Shown here: positions 44,278 through 55,452 of the stretch, in pieces
How the letters are laid out: each line of letters opens with the position of its first letter
Numbering within the stretch: the first letter of the stretch is position 1
Source of the DNA: Hyphodiscus hymeniophilus
Taxonomy: Eukaryota > Ascomycota > Leotiomycetes > Helotiales > Hyphodiscaceae
Direction: 5' to 3'
DNA: 64,000 nucleotides
Assembly: GCA_016508695.1 (NCBI GenBank)
Contig: VNKQ01000011.1
Coordinates: 1,364,001 to 1,428,000, forward strand
Program-made: the position numbers and the translations under genes
The notes under the pieces: generated by a model
What the model was told of the DNA's origin: nothing
The model's database searches: none
Seen by the model: the letters and a program-made list of their open reading frames with translations, nothing else

Positions 44278-45282
44278 ATGAATCCAGAGTAGTAAGTTCT
44301 CCTCCGCCTTCACTGTCATCTGTCACAGCCACGTCTCATACAAACGGCGGAACCTGATTAGGACCATTTAATTGACTATTATTCCCAACAGAGTTTCCCC
44401 CTCCCCTCTTCCTACGATGTGTTTGATCCGCAAAGATGATCTCTCATGGCCGAAACCCCGCTCCCGAGTCTTATTACAACATAACTCATGATCTTAATAG
44501 ATACGATTACCTCTTCAAGCTTCTCCTTATCGGAGACTCTGGAGTCGGGAAGTCCTGCTTGCTGTTGCGATTTGCGGACGATACATACACGGAGAGCTAC
44601 ATCTCAACTATTGGTGTTGACTTTGTGAGTTGGGGTTGTTGGAAGGTTGAGGAGGCAAATGTTGATACCTAGGCAGAAAATCCGAACGATCGAGTTGGAT
44701 GGCAAGACTGTGAAGCTGCAGATCGTAAGGGCTCGATATACGACGATACATATTCATATGGGCTAATGAGGTTAACAGTGGGATACTGCTGGACAAGAAC
44801 GTTTCCGAACCATCACATCTTCCTACTACCGAGGCGCTCATGGCATTTGCGTTGTCTACGATGTCACTGATATGGATTCTTTCAACAACGTTAAGCAATG
44901 GCTCCAGGAGATCGATAGATATGCCACAGAAGGTGTCAACAAGTTGCTTGTAGGCAACAAGAGCGATATGTCTGACAAGAAGGTTGTTGAGTACACAGTC
45001 GCAAAGGTACGTTGTCACATGTCCAAATCACATGAAACATCTGCCTCATGATCGGCCTAAATATATGACTGACGTTTCTGCCTCCAGGAATTCGCTGACA
45101 GCCTCGGTATTCCGTTCCTCGAGACCTCTGCCAAGAATGCCAGCAACGTCGAGCAAGCCTTCCTGACCATGGCCCGCCAAATCAAGGAAAGAATGGGTAC
45201 GACGACCACCAACAACAAGCCCGCGATACAAGTCGGACAAGGACAAGGAGTGCAATCGGGATCTGCAGGTGGCTGCTGTTAG
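44278..45282 (+). CDS. ypt1: Rab1-type small GTPase Ypt1
   Basis: Five exons, 44278-44288, 44501-44624, 44677-44724, 44779-45006 and 45088-45282, give 201 aa. The first coding exon is only 11 nt (ATG AAT CCA GA, donor GTAGTA), followed by a 212-bp intron; using the later GTAAGT donor would create a stop, so this donor is the one that yields [15 protein letters not shown]. Motifs: P-loop GDSGVGKS (15-22), effector loop [22 protein letters not shown] (63-68), GNKSD, ETSAK, and a C-terminal GGCC for double geranylgeranylation. Ypt1/Rab1 controls ER-to-Golgi transport and autophagosome formation on Golgi and ER-derived membranes. High conservation makes the call firm. Confidence 0.95.
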
Positions 45283-46935
45283 ACAACTTTTCTCTTGAGC
45301 GACAACTAACTATGGAACGATATTGTTTCTTTCACTCTGCGCATTAGAACGACTGTCATTTGGATCGGCTTCCTCTGCATTCCAATCTTCTCAAATACCC
45401 TTTGCACATACGGTACTTGAGGATCAACACACCACTGCAAAGCTCTGCACGCACGGGGGAGTAGATACTTAATAGCGGATGTTGATGGGAAAGAAACTGG
45501 GTTCTCAACCTTGACTTGGCGTGTGAGGGGAATGGGTATCTGATTTGATTTTCTTTGCCTGGTTTTCTGAGTGTCTGGTCCTTGATCTCGCTGCGTCGTC
45601 TCTTCACCTTTGTTTTATGGCAATTCGGGGTTGATAAATTCAATCAATCAATCATACAAAAGACCTAGAGCCTATTCCGTGATATGCTCTGTTTTACCAC
45701 CACAATCATCGGCTAGTCCCTCCAATGATTTTGCGTGCCTGCGGGTTCTACGCCGTGGCATTGCTGGTATTCAAGCCCAAACAGACTCGTATTTAAGCAC
45801 TCCCAGACCCCCTAATCCGGGGAATGTCTTCTAGGAAGGATGAGAGTGCCCGTAAGCGGACCGACGATCGAGGTACATATTCCAGAGACAACTCACCGCA
45901 AGAAAAGAACGTCGTATATTAGCACAATAACACCATGCAGAGCAAACCCGTTCAAAGCCCAGAGCGAATGTGGTTCTTCACAGCACAAGAGGTAAGCCCA
46001 GGTTTGTCTATGTGTTATTTTGTTGTTGCTTTTCCTTTCTTTCCAACATCTGGCTTTGTCTCACGTATCTGAATTTCAAGCCATCACAAACGCACCATAT
46101 TTGTTTTCGAAAATCGAAATCCTGCTCGTTTCATGTGTACTGATGTAGCGAAATCAAAGTCCAACACTGAAAGACAGAAGTCCAAACAAAAAGCACAGCT
46201 TGGCCTCTGAGCTACCTCACCCACGCGAGTCCCTTCGCCCAGCATACCTTATCTCATCTCATAGTATTCACCCACTATCATGCGTGGCGGATTACAGACT
46301 ACAGATCATGGATTGATATTTTGCGGGTACTTTGTATTTGGTAATTCATTGTAAATTTGTAATGAGAAATACGCCGCCGCTTCTTTCGATCAATCGCCGG
46401 TTCCCGAGGAGACGCTCAGGGGATGGGATCATGGGAGGCTGGGAAGCGTGGTCATTCCGTTTGGTGGACGGCGGACGGTGAACGGTGATATGCAGCTGCC
46501 AGCGAGAGCTCCGTGGCGCATGCTTACGGGCCATGGCGTCTGGCTGGGTGGGTGTTTCGAAGGGCTCGCTGTTAGCGGGTTCATGGTCCAGAAAAGGCGG
46601 AAATTGGTGTGGTTGGGCTTCATGCGATCTGCCAATGTGTGCTCTTGGTGTGATGGTTTCTGTTCTGTGATCAGGGAGCTGGCAGGATTCTCGAGATTGG
46701 GAGAGGGAGTGAGTTTGCACGGTTGGACTTGAGCTTGCGCTTGCGAAAGGCAAAGGCATAGGGAGCGAGTCTAGTGACATAAAATGTATGTGTTGATTTT
46801 CTTACGCCGGCTGTCTAACCTAACCAGTTCGCCTCATCCCCTAAGTCGTCACGAATATATACACTGAATATGAAGTTCCGTCTCCTCGACGGGGTTCATC
46901 TCTCTTCTCTCCTCTCCTCCTCTTCATCTTCTCAT
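45283..46935. other. Intergenic, no supported gene
   Basis: Overlapping frames at 46346-46780 (both strands) have no recognisable content. A short plus-strand start at 45935 (MQSKPVQSPERMWFFTAQE, then a GTAAGC donor-like site) looks like a possible first exon of a small gene, but no following exon was found. Confidence 0.4.
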
Positions 46936-48156
46936 CTATGTGAAAGTAGCGTAGGTGCTACCCAGCGTGGACAAGCTGGTACCCGAGGAGATCAAGTTTC
47001 CAGGAGCGACCATGAAGAACGCGTAGCGCTCAACGTAATCCTGCTCATCCAACCACGGGAGCACTGTCTGGAGGAAGGTGTTCTGCTCGTCGTCAGACCC
47101 GGTCACGCCGAACTCGGTGATCCAGAGTTTCTTTCCGGCTCCGCAGGTGGTGGAGGCTTGCTGCATGTAGCTCTTAAAGTAGTCGATGTTGGTGGCAGAA
47201 TCGTACCAGTGGATGGAGCAGAAATCATATGAGCCTCCTGCATCGGAGAGCCCGGAGATGAAGTTGCCCAGATATGTGAGGCCCATGGGCGCACCGCCGT
47301 TGGTGACGGCGGGCGTGCCGACCGAGACACCCTTTTCAACATAGGGTTGGAGATATTCCATGTAACCATCAACAGCAGCCGAGACGTTCATGTTCGCCTG
47401 GCCCGAGAAGTCGGGCTCGTTGAAGCTCATCAGATGACTAGCTCCTGCAGCGTTGGCGTTCCAGACCGAGGTGAACGAGTCTTCCGTGCTCCAAAGGATG
47501 GGAACGAATTCGAGACCAGAGGGAATGGAGGCAGTGGAAGATGCCCAGTTGTAGGCCCATGAGACGAGAGAGTTGCCAGAGAGAAAACCGGAGAGGAGGC
47601 CTGCGTCGTTGTAGGCCAGTCCTCGCTTCTTGCTAGAGTCGGAGGTGACAGTTGAGACTGGGGCAGGGGCAGAGGTGGAGGCGGATGTTGCGAGTGTTGT
47701 AGGTGACTTGCTTGCAGAGACTGTTGGGATAATGATGACTGGAGCAGTGGTGGTTGGCTCTGCGGAGGTCGTTGGGGTGGAAGAAGAGCTGGGCTTTTGG
47801 ATGAAGACAGCTGCCGGGGGACTGGATGAAGATGGGAGAGCAGTTGTAGAGGGAGCCTCTGTAGCTGGTGCTTCAGTAGCTGGAGCCACGGTAGCAGGAG
47901 CTTCGGTGCTGGGGGTGGGAGCTGGCGTGGAGGATATCACAATGCGAGTGCCGTCAATGGTAGTGGTGCCAATTGCAACTGCTGCTCCGGTCTGATAGTT
48001 TCCATCCCCTTCGTCGGTCACTGTGATCTCGTCGGTGACCATGACCACATCTTCAACCACATCCCTCTTGTGCTTGTGCAAGTGGGGAGCAGCGAAGATC
48101 TCTCTGGCCAGCAAAGAGGAAGCCAAGATGGCAACGCTTGAAAAGGTGGTACGCAT
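46936..48156 (-). CDS. GH128 endo-beta-1,3-glucanase-like secreted protein
   Basis: Single exon of 406 aa. Signal peptide (MRTTFSSVAILASSLLAREIFAA), a probable KR processing site near 30, a Ser/Thr/Pro/Ala-rich stem (about 75-175) with imperfect PATEAPAT-type repeats, then a glycosyl hydrolase core from KKRGLAYND (about 176) onward. The acid/base Glu is in SFNEPD (Glu247) and the nucleophile Glu in WITEFG (Glu348), as in GH128/Asl1-type enzymes. Members cleave or remodel beta-1,3-glucan and are found in fungal walls. The O-glycosylatable stem suggests wall attachment or display; no GPI signal is seen at the C-terminus. Substrate assignment comes from the family only. Confidence 0.9.
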   Translation of the reverse strand: MRTTFSSVAILASSLLAREIFAAPHLHKHKRDVVEDVVMVTDEITVTDEGDGNYQTGAAVAIGTTTIDGTRIVISSTPAPTPSTEAPATVAPATEAPATEAPSTTALPSSSSPPAAVFIQKPSSSSTPTTSAEPTTTAPVIIIPTVSASKSPTTLATSASTSAPAPVSTVTSDSSKKRGLAYNDAGLLSGFLSGNSLVSWAYNWASSTASIPSGLEFVPILWSTEDSFTSVWNANAAGASHLMSFNEPDFSGQANMNVSAAVDGYMEYLQPYVEKGVSVGTPAVTNGGAPMGLTYLGNFISGLSDAGGSYDFCSIHWYDSATNIDYFKSYMQQASTTCGAGKKLWITEFGVTGSDDEQNTFLQTVLPWLDEQDYVERYAFFMVAPGNLISSGTSLSTLGSTYATFT

Positions 48157-50503
48157 TTCGATTGCTGATTTTTGATTCTACCGTTGGAACGGGAGATCGT
48201 CAAGTTGTTTGTAGGGGGAATATCGTCTTTTTTGATATTGGATCTGAGGGAATTGGCTCGATCCGACCGAATGAATGTCTATTCAAAAGAAGGAGTGTGT
48301 TTTGGAAGAAAATGAATGTGATTGAATCCCGCGCAGTCTCTCGGAGACGCTGTGAATATCCTGCCTGTGCAAAAGAATGTAGCAACAAAAAGGCTGATGA
48401 GAGGAAAGAGAAAAACGGAGCGAAAGGGGCACCAGATGATTATGTATCGACTGGCCATCTCGCTCGAGCGGCCAGAACCTACACAACCTGCACAGGGGTT
48501 TACGTGGCTCAGGATCTTAATGGAAACATAGGCGTCTACTCCTTGGCGCCACCGCTCAGGTACCAGAGGAGGTTTATCTCATTCAGCCTATTCAGGAAGG
48601 TTTCCGCTCTCTCATCCTGCGGGATCATGGATCAGAGAGCCCCTCTTCTATTGCCGGCAGCTGTTTTGATTGGGAAATAGTTATTGGTGAAACATGTAGA
48701 CATGGGGAGTTGTTTTTTTTTGCGCTCGGTTAGACCCGCCCCTGATTCTGGACCTGTCCAAGCCTGTCTCCGGAGGGTACTCCCACTAAGCGAGCGACGT
48801 CCAGTGGATCAGTGACCCCTGAGATGGACAAATCCCTGATGTCCTGGTAGACGGGCCGGCGAGAGATGTTTCGAGGAGATTGGATATTGGCGTACTGTAC
48901 AATAATGATACAGTACCTTCGTATGTTGGGTTGGGACGAAAGCAAGCCTGCATGCAGCCTGCAGGTGCAGATGCAGGGGAAACATACATACGCTCGAATT
49001 CGAAAACAAACGCTGGAAGAAGGGAAACTGGGAACGACGAAAGAGGCTGGAACCTCAATCGACTTATGATAAATTGGAATACAGCCCCAACTGGAAGAAG
49101 GAACGGGAAGCAATCTTGACTTGGCCATCAAGAGACTGAGTTTCCTTAAACCTCGTACAGCCCTCGAATACGAAGTCCTGCGAAGAACTGACTTCTGATG
49201 CTTCTTACTGACAAGAAGAAGAGCTGGGATTCTGGCAGTTGGAACCCCAAGAGATGGATATAGTTCCGATTGGAGGAAGGGGGGGTGATACCAGTAGATA
49301 AGGAAGTAATCATTAAGGCCGGGTTTGAAAGAAAGGGGCAGGAGTGGAGACTGTCAGCACGCCAGCCAGTTGTTTCGTGATCTCCCATCATGTGATGGTG
49401 AGTGGGATCTGATCATCTTGGCCTCGGGCAGTCGGGCGGTTGAGAGTGAGACCTCTTCAAACTGTAGACGCCCACTTGGTCCTTTCTCGTCTTGCTTGTC
49501 TCTCAATCTAGGCGCTTACATTACACAGCGCTCACTTGACGCTGTGCTGTGCTGTGCTGTGCTGTGCTGTGCTTCGCTGTGTGAGGAACTCGCTGCGAGC
49601 CCAGTCCTGCGCGCGACTGCGTGAGTTGGGTGCCAGGCGACGTTAGTATGTATCTTACATACCCCTGAGTTTGTTTCATTCCCCAAGCACCAGGACACGC
49701 AGCCAACTCACGTGTCACGACCGACGGACGACTTTCGACATGTCGTTATCATCTGTTCATCGCGAATCGCCAGGATCTTAGAACCTTAAGAGCAACCACA
49801 CCTCGAGAATCGTGGTTTTCGTACATGGCACGATGGGGGATCTCAGCGTGGTATTTTGGAATACTCGTACGGGTGTATTGCTGTCATGGATGGTTGGTTG
49901 TTGATGGGTATTTCACACGTGGCGATTAGTGGTGTAATTCTCGGGTAGCTTCTCTCTCGAGTTTCGGCGTCTCGTGTTACTTGTCGATTCAGCCACGCAT
50001 TTCTGATAGATGAATGTGATGCGTACGGTTGGTGCCAGACATGAGGCCCAGATGGAGAAAATGGGCGATAGGGTAAGTTGTCAATGCTAAGAAGTCTAGG
50101 CGCAAGCTATTCAAGACGCAGGCGCCTGGATTGGTGAGGCGGCGGCAAAAGCTTGTATACTCTCTTGGTCAAAAGAAGCTTGTTACATTTGGTAGACCGT
50201 TTTCTGGACGGTTGCGTTCGTTGGGATATGACCTTGTGCGCCTTCGCTCGCATTTTGTGGGTTTTCATTGTTAGACGGAGTAGAGGGTTAGTGATAGCAC
50301 TTGGAAAGTCATTCACGTTCGCGGATTCAACCCCATGAAGAGTCAAATTACAATAAATTGTATTTAAAGATAGGCTACCCAACCACATCCTCCAAAAACA
50401 CCAATGCTAAATAACAGAGATATATCAAATGAAACAAACCCAAAACCAAACCCATAATTCATTCGGTCGTTTCCATATCCTACATGATCCTCTCAGCATC
50501 CTC
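48157..50503. other. Gene-free 2.3-kb stretch
   Basis: Contains the upstream region of the GH128 gene and the 3' flank of the carnitine acetyltransferase gene. Several frames overlap on both strands at 48138-48680 with no support. It includes the pentanucleotide tract at 49541-49572. Confidence 0.45.
49541..49572. repeat. GCTGT pentanucleotide microsatellite
   Basis: Six perfect GCTGT units plus two bases. A further GCTGTG follows after an interruption (TTC). Lies in intergenic DNA. Confidence 0.9.
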
Positions 50504-53183
50504 TCAATATTCACTCAACCTGAGCTTCTTCCCAATCTCCCTCCGCCTCGCATTTACCGTCGCCCGCTCCGACGGTTTCGCCGTCCCATCGTCCAAACCC
50601 TCCCCTCTGGCCTTAAGAGCCTGGAGTAACATTCCTGCGTCGAAGAAACCGTCTACGATCCAGAATTAGCAACAGCCTTACATCCAACCAAGGGAATCTA
50701 GTATTCTTACATCCACCAAGTCCCTCATCATCGCTCGTCACGTTGCTATCATCAACCGGCGTCATAGCCCCGGGTGTCCTCCTCCCTATTTCCGAGGCTT
50801 TGATTACTCGGCCTCGAGACTTCATCCGACTGCCCGCTTGAGGCCGGTTCGCACTCGTTTCTCGAACTCGACTGGCATTGGGTGAGGTTTTGCGTTGGGT
50901 TGAGCGGAGCACGCGCCTGATTTCGAGAAGATAGGACTCAAGGGCGTCGACGAAGCGTTTTGTTTGTCTGTGCTTGCTGCTTGCGCAAATACTGATGCCC
51001 TCATCTTTGATGATATAACCGATGCCGAAACCCTCGCCTGTAGTTGGTCCGAATCCGAACTGTCGCAAAGATGGGTTACCGCAATTCGAAGTCGAGAGGA
51101 TTGTGTTGTTCAGCTTATCCCATCCAGGATCGGCGAAAATGAGTGGCATGGCGTGTTGTTGTCCTCGGTATGGCGATGAATTCCCTCGCCCTCTATTTGA
51201 GTTGGATTGTGTTTCCTCGCCGTGGTCTGATAAAATTGAGTTCCGCGCTGGTGATCCGACGACTGATGCTGGGCTGGAGCCTGCGTCGATGGGGCTGGAG
51301 TAGCCATTGCTGCTCATTCCATTACTACTTGCTGCTTCGGCTCCATCTTCATCCAGAGCCTTTTGCCAAACGCTAAAGAGAGCGTACAAGTGACGATCGC
51401 AACCTTGAGCTTTGGCGCATTCCCTCGTGTTTGCTGTGTGTTTCTGGCACGCCTTCTTTAAGGCGTCTACCTTTGATTGTGCCGGATTCTCAGCCCAGAA
51501 TGTCTGTACAAATTCAACTGATTCGGGTGTAACGGAACGAATGGCTTCAGTGCGGCCATGAAGATAGACTTTCGTCATGGCCGGTTCGTATGTGCACTCC
51601 ACACGGCCATACAATCCATAGTATGCTGCCTGGAATGCCATTTGAACAAATGCATCTGGAGAGAATCCCATCGAAGTCATGAAGTTCTTACCATATCCGG
51701 CGAAGTCAAGTGTCTCGAACTCGTTCTGTTGGATGAGATCTGCCAGACGAGTTTCTGCGAACCGGAGAGCAATGCTGAGCTCGGGAACCATGTCCCATTC
51801 CAATTTATGAGGAGTCGTACTGACATCTCCGAAACTTGCCGGGTCTCGCTTCGATGGATCGGGGCTTGCTGATGCCCATAGACTTGGCGCTTGCCCGTTG
51901 ATAGTCCGTGCGAACCGGAGAATGGTATCCGTGTAGACGTCGCTGGCAAACCGAAGGACAGTGTGGCCATCGACACCAGTGTGCTCGAAATTGATGCCTG
52001 CACTTCCGTTCTTGCAAACAATAATTTGAAGCTTGTCGTACCATCTATTCGTGCACGTGCCGATTTGAACTCCCTTCTCAACTTGGCTGGTGCCACAAAG
52101 CATGTTCTGACAGAGATCGGCTCCGGAGCTAGGTTCGGTGTAATCCAAGCAGAGGATAAATAAGGCTGAATCGACTATCCCGAGACAGTCCGAGTTATTT
52201 GACCCCTCGTCTTTGGTCATCAGATCTCGGAGGCCTGACCAAATCTTCCGGTTTTCGGTACTAAGAACGCCGAGTGCACCTTTGGCGGCTTCTTGGATGG
52301 GCGTCTTTTGCGCATCGTCGACGATGGTCTGAAGATTGATGGAGACATCCTTCTCGGTCATGATGAGATCAGAGTTTTCGTCCAGAACATCGAACCAATA
52401 AAATTGACCATGGCATAATACAACGATATGCCTCGAATCCGGATCCTGGCCAATCTGGCAACCGTTCTCGGTGGGAATGCGAGCAGTTCCAAAAAGCCTT
52501 GAATATTGATACATGCAAAGAGGAGTGCCTCTTAGGGTATCAGGTGGTAGCTCCTCCTTCCTCACTGCTCTGACAAACGACAATGCCGACACGACAAGTG
52601 AGGCAGCACGAGTTACTTGATTGTTCCTCGCAGGTGTTGGATCATCTTCGAGAAGGAAGAACGGGTTGAGGTTGAGGACCACAGGGTTATCAAAATTGAG
52701 ATATGAGTCGTACCCTGAGATGACAGTCAGTTTTTGTAAATAGGCAGGAACGAAGCACGCACAGAATTGCTCGATGTAGCTCGTCTTGCCTGTGGCATAT
52801 CTCTTCAATTTCTCCTGCAAGTCCGGTCCTTCGCCTCTCAGAAACTCATCCACAGCTTGCTGTGTCTCTGCGTAATCTCTAGGAGATTGAAGTGGCTTCA
52901 GAGCAGCGAGATATCTAGACATGCTGCGTTCTAGCTCGGGAATAGGGAGCTTTGGAAGCTTATCTTGTGCTGCGAAGGTAATACCTGGCTTATGCTTTGG
53001 TGTGTTGCTACCGAGTGGGTTCTTCTCATCCTTCGAATATGCGTCGGCTACTCTATTGACCCCATCCGTTGACCTCCCATACTCACGAGCATGATGAGGA
53101 TTACCTGGCTCAGCCACGGCCAAGGATTCGTTGAGAGATTTGGGCATCGTAAAGGTGCGGACTGAAGTGGTAGAGGAAGGCAT
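50504..53183 (-). CDS. facC: Carnitine acetyltransferase, cytosolic type
   Basis: Two exons, 53183-50711 and 50652-50504 (58-bp intron GTAAGA...GTAG with CTAAT), give 873 aa. Splicing replaces an unlikely readthrough tail with YGFFDAGMLLQALKARGEG and ends LRLSEY. The carnitine acyltransferase fold spans about 80-800, with the catalytic His in FEHTGVDGH (about His401) and the late STSNCGNPSLRQFGFGP block. There is no targeting peptide or C-terminal peroxisome signal, which fits the cytosolic FacC type; the mitochondrial/peroxisomal type AcuJ has both. The enzyme moves acetyl groups between CoA and carnitine for acetate and fatty-acid use. A Ser/Gly/Asn-rich insert of about 60 residues (about 610-670) interrupts the core. 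The symbol is by analogy with Aspergillus. Confidence 0.9.
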
Positions 53184-55151
53184 CTTGGTCAGCGTGCTGC
53201 TTCAAGCGTATAACGCAGAGATGGAGGTGCAAATGTTCAAACCGCGCAAGGCTGTGCGGTAGAAATAGTGGCAGTCTTGATAGCAGTAAGACGGCATCAC
53301 CACACTGAAGTGCCGAGAAACATGGGAATGTACTTGTAGAGAAGGAAAGTTTAAGAAACAGTGGTGGTGCCGTCGGTGGACCTTGGTTATATCTGGGGGT
53401 GGACCGACCATAGTGGGGGGTGGGGGAGCATGCCCCGCAAGGCTCTGCTGAAGGATGTCTCGAGTCTCATACGTTTTCTCGTATGAAGCTTTCAAACCCG
53501 GCCAGATGGCCCCATGCCATCGTTGCCATGTCATATCCCTCCCGCACACTAGTTTGGGTGTTTTTCCCGAGCTACCACCATATCCGTAGCACCGAGTTGC
53601 GAATTTGATAGCGGCGCAGTGCGACCTCGACATAAACACATGACTAGAAATCGAATATTGGGCGTACCTTTGCTATGAGCCTGAAATCGATCGAATCGAT
53701 TGAATCGATCGGATCTGGACTGCGGAGTGGCACTTCCCGTTGAAAGCTCGTGGTTTTCCGGCAGCTGTGAGCGGAATGGTTTCACACTGGTGAGTCTTGA
53801 AGGCGTATTAGCTTGACCGCAGGAGGGACGCGAGTTTTTGCCCCTCTCGCAGAGGATATGGGAAACTTGAGCGGGTATCTACTTGTCAGCACATGTGAAT
53901 ATTGATCCTGGACCCAGCTGCCAGCTACCTATCCTGTGGTCTGCGCTCCTTGAATTCTGGATAGCACACAAAGCTCGCCGCAATGTGGCCGGAAAGAGAT
54001 ATCAGACCCGCTTCTTCGGTCAGAGGGATGTCGTGGTTGGCACCAGCCCCGTTTTGGCAAAACACAGCTGGTGCGGTAGGATATCGACTCTGCTCCACCA
54101 ACGGCGACGATACGGATCGATGGAACAGCGTGGATTCGATGCAGTAACTGTAACGTATCTCGCGCCGAGAAGTTGAGTTGTCGTAGCCGCAGTCCAGTCG
54201 CAGTCGCAGTCGCAGCGCAGCTTGGACACGGCAATGCGGGGAGACGGCGGGGTCGCTGATGGGGTAGGTAATTGGAGAGTCAAGAACTTTGTAAGCCTGC
54301 TTTTGCAATTGCAGCGGCGGGTGCTTGAAGTCTGTTCTGCTGAGTGCGCCAAGAGACCGAGAAAGAAAGACACATGAAATTATATATTTTCCATGGGAAG
54401 ATGGCTTAAAACCCTTCCTGAATCGCTATGTTGTCAACAGATTCAGTCTCGGTTCCTTATGACCTCAATGTGATCCAGACAACACCAGACCTCTTTTCCC
54501 GTTGTCCGGCGGTAAGTCCGGAGCAAACCGCGCCCAACCTTGTCATGGAATAGCGGCATGTGATGACTGTCCTCGTGATTTCCACGTGATAGGCACGTGG
54601 CGCAGGGAATAAATCCTCCATCTTCGATCTCATCGTTACTACACTTAAATCACGCAAAAGGAGCATGCATGAAAGGAAACTCCCCCAAAGGTCCCATGAG
54701 TCGGCAATGCAATTTGTAACCCAGTTCGGCTACTCACGTCTATCGTTGAACACAACAGAGTTGGACAACTTGCCGATGCTTTCGAGAGAAGTCCCTTCAA
54801 ACCCGACCCAAGGGAATTGACGGACCAACCTCAGTCTCATCTTTACGAGACAGCTTTCCCATCTTTAAAATGTAGTTTTGTGGCGCTTTTTAAAACTCTC
54901 CACCAGCTTGGCAGTGGGCAAAGCCGTATAGATAACAAAGACATGCAAACGATCCTCGAAAATCAATCGAACTTGATGAAGGCAGACCTCGCAATGTGAA
55001 TATCTACTTCAAGATAGCTATCTATTATTTTCCCACAGTTCCCTAGACCTTCTTACACTATTTCAAACTTCATGATTCCTTTTAATAAACTTCGTAGCAC
55101 CACTTTCTCACTCAGAGTCTCAGACTGATATATTTCATTGAACCCAGCCGC
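53184..55151. other. 5' flank and intergenic DNA
   Basis: No supported gene. It has a repeated TCGAT word near 53688-53712 and a short CAGTCG tandem near 54191-54212. Minus-strand frames of 120-145 codons here overlap the likely leader of the carnitine acetyltransferase gene. Confidence 0.4.
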
Positions 55152-55452
55152 ATGGATTCTCCCACCCACACATACTCCCAATGGAATACAGCTACCATAT
55201 TCGGCATAACAGCGTTCACAGTTGCGGCTGGAATACCGCAGGAAACTATAAGAACAATTTCTTAAATCATCTTCGCCGTTCAGTCATACTCTACATCCAC
55301 TTCGCTCTCTTAGTACCACAAAAACAGGTGAAGACTTGCTAACTCGTATCACATGCCCGGAACCATTTGCAATCGGTTTCTTACTCAACAACATGACCTC
55401 GGCCGTCGCCATGTCCGCCTTCGTCATCCCCTTTGTGGCGGCAGCTTCATGA
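55152..55452 (+). pseudogene. Possible remnant of a membrane transporter gene
   Basis: Two hydrophobic, protein-like stretches in different frames: ATG 55152 (WNTATIFGITAFTVAAGIP, stop at 55263) and 55340-55449 (EPFAIGFLLNN, then SAVAMSAFVIPFVAAAS, stop TGA 55450). They resemble transmembrane helices and could be parts of a permease, but no signature identifies the family and no splice pair joins them without stops. Confidence 0.3.

Noticed and set aside
47630..47995. 121-codon frame antisense to the GH128 gene
   Set aside because: It is a shadow of the Ala/Thr/Ser-rich stem, giving Val/Gly/Glu-rich text without motifs.
50613..53183. Unspliced 856-codon carnitine acetyltransferase ending at 50613
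   Set aside because: The last 30 residues are non-homologous; a GTAAGA donor with branch and acceptor gives a sensible C-terminus ending at 50504.
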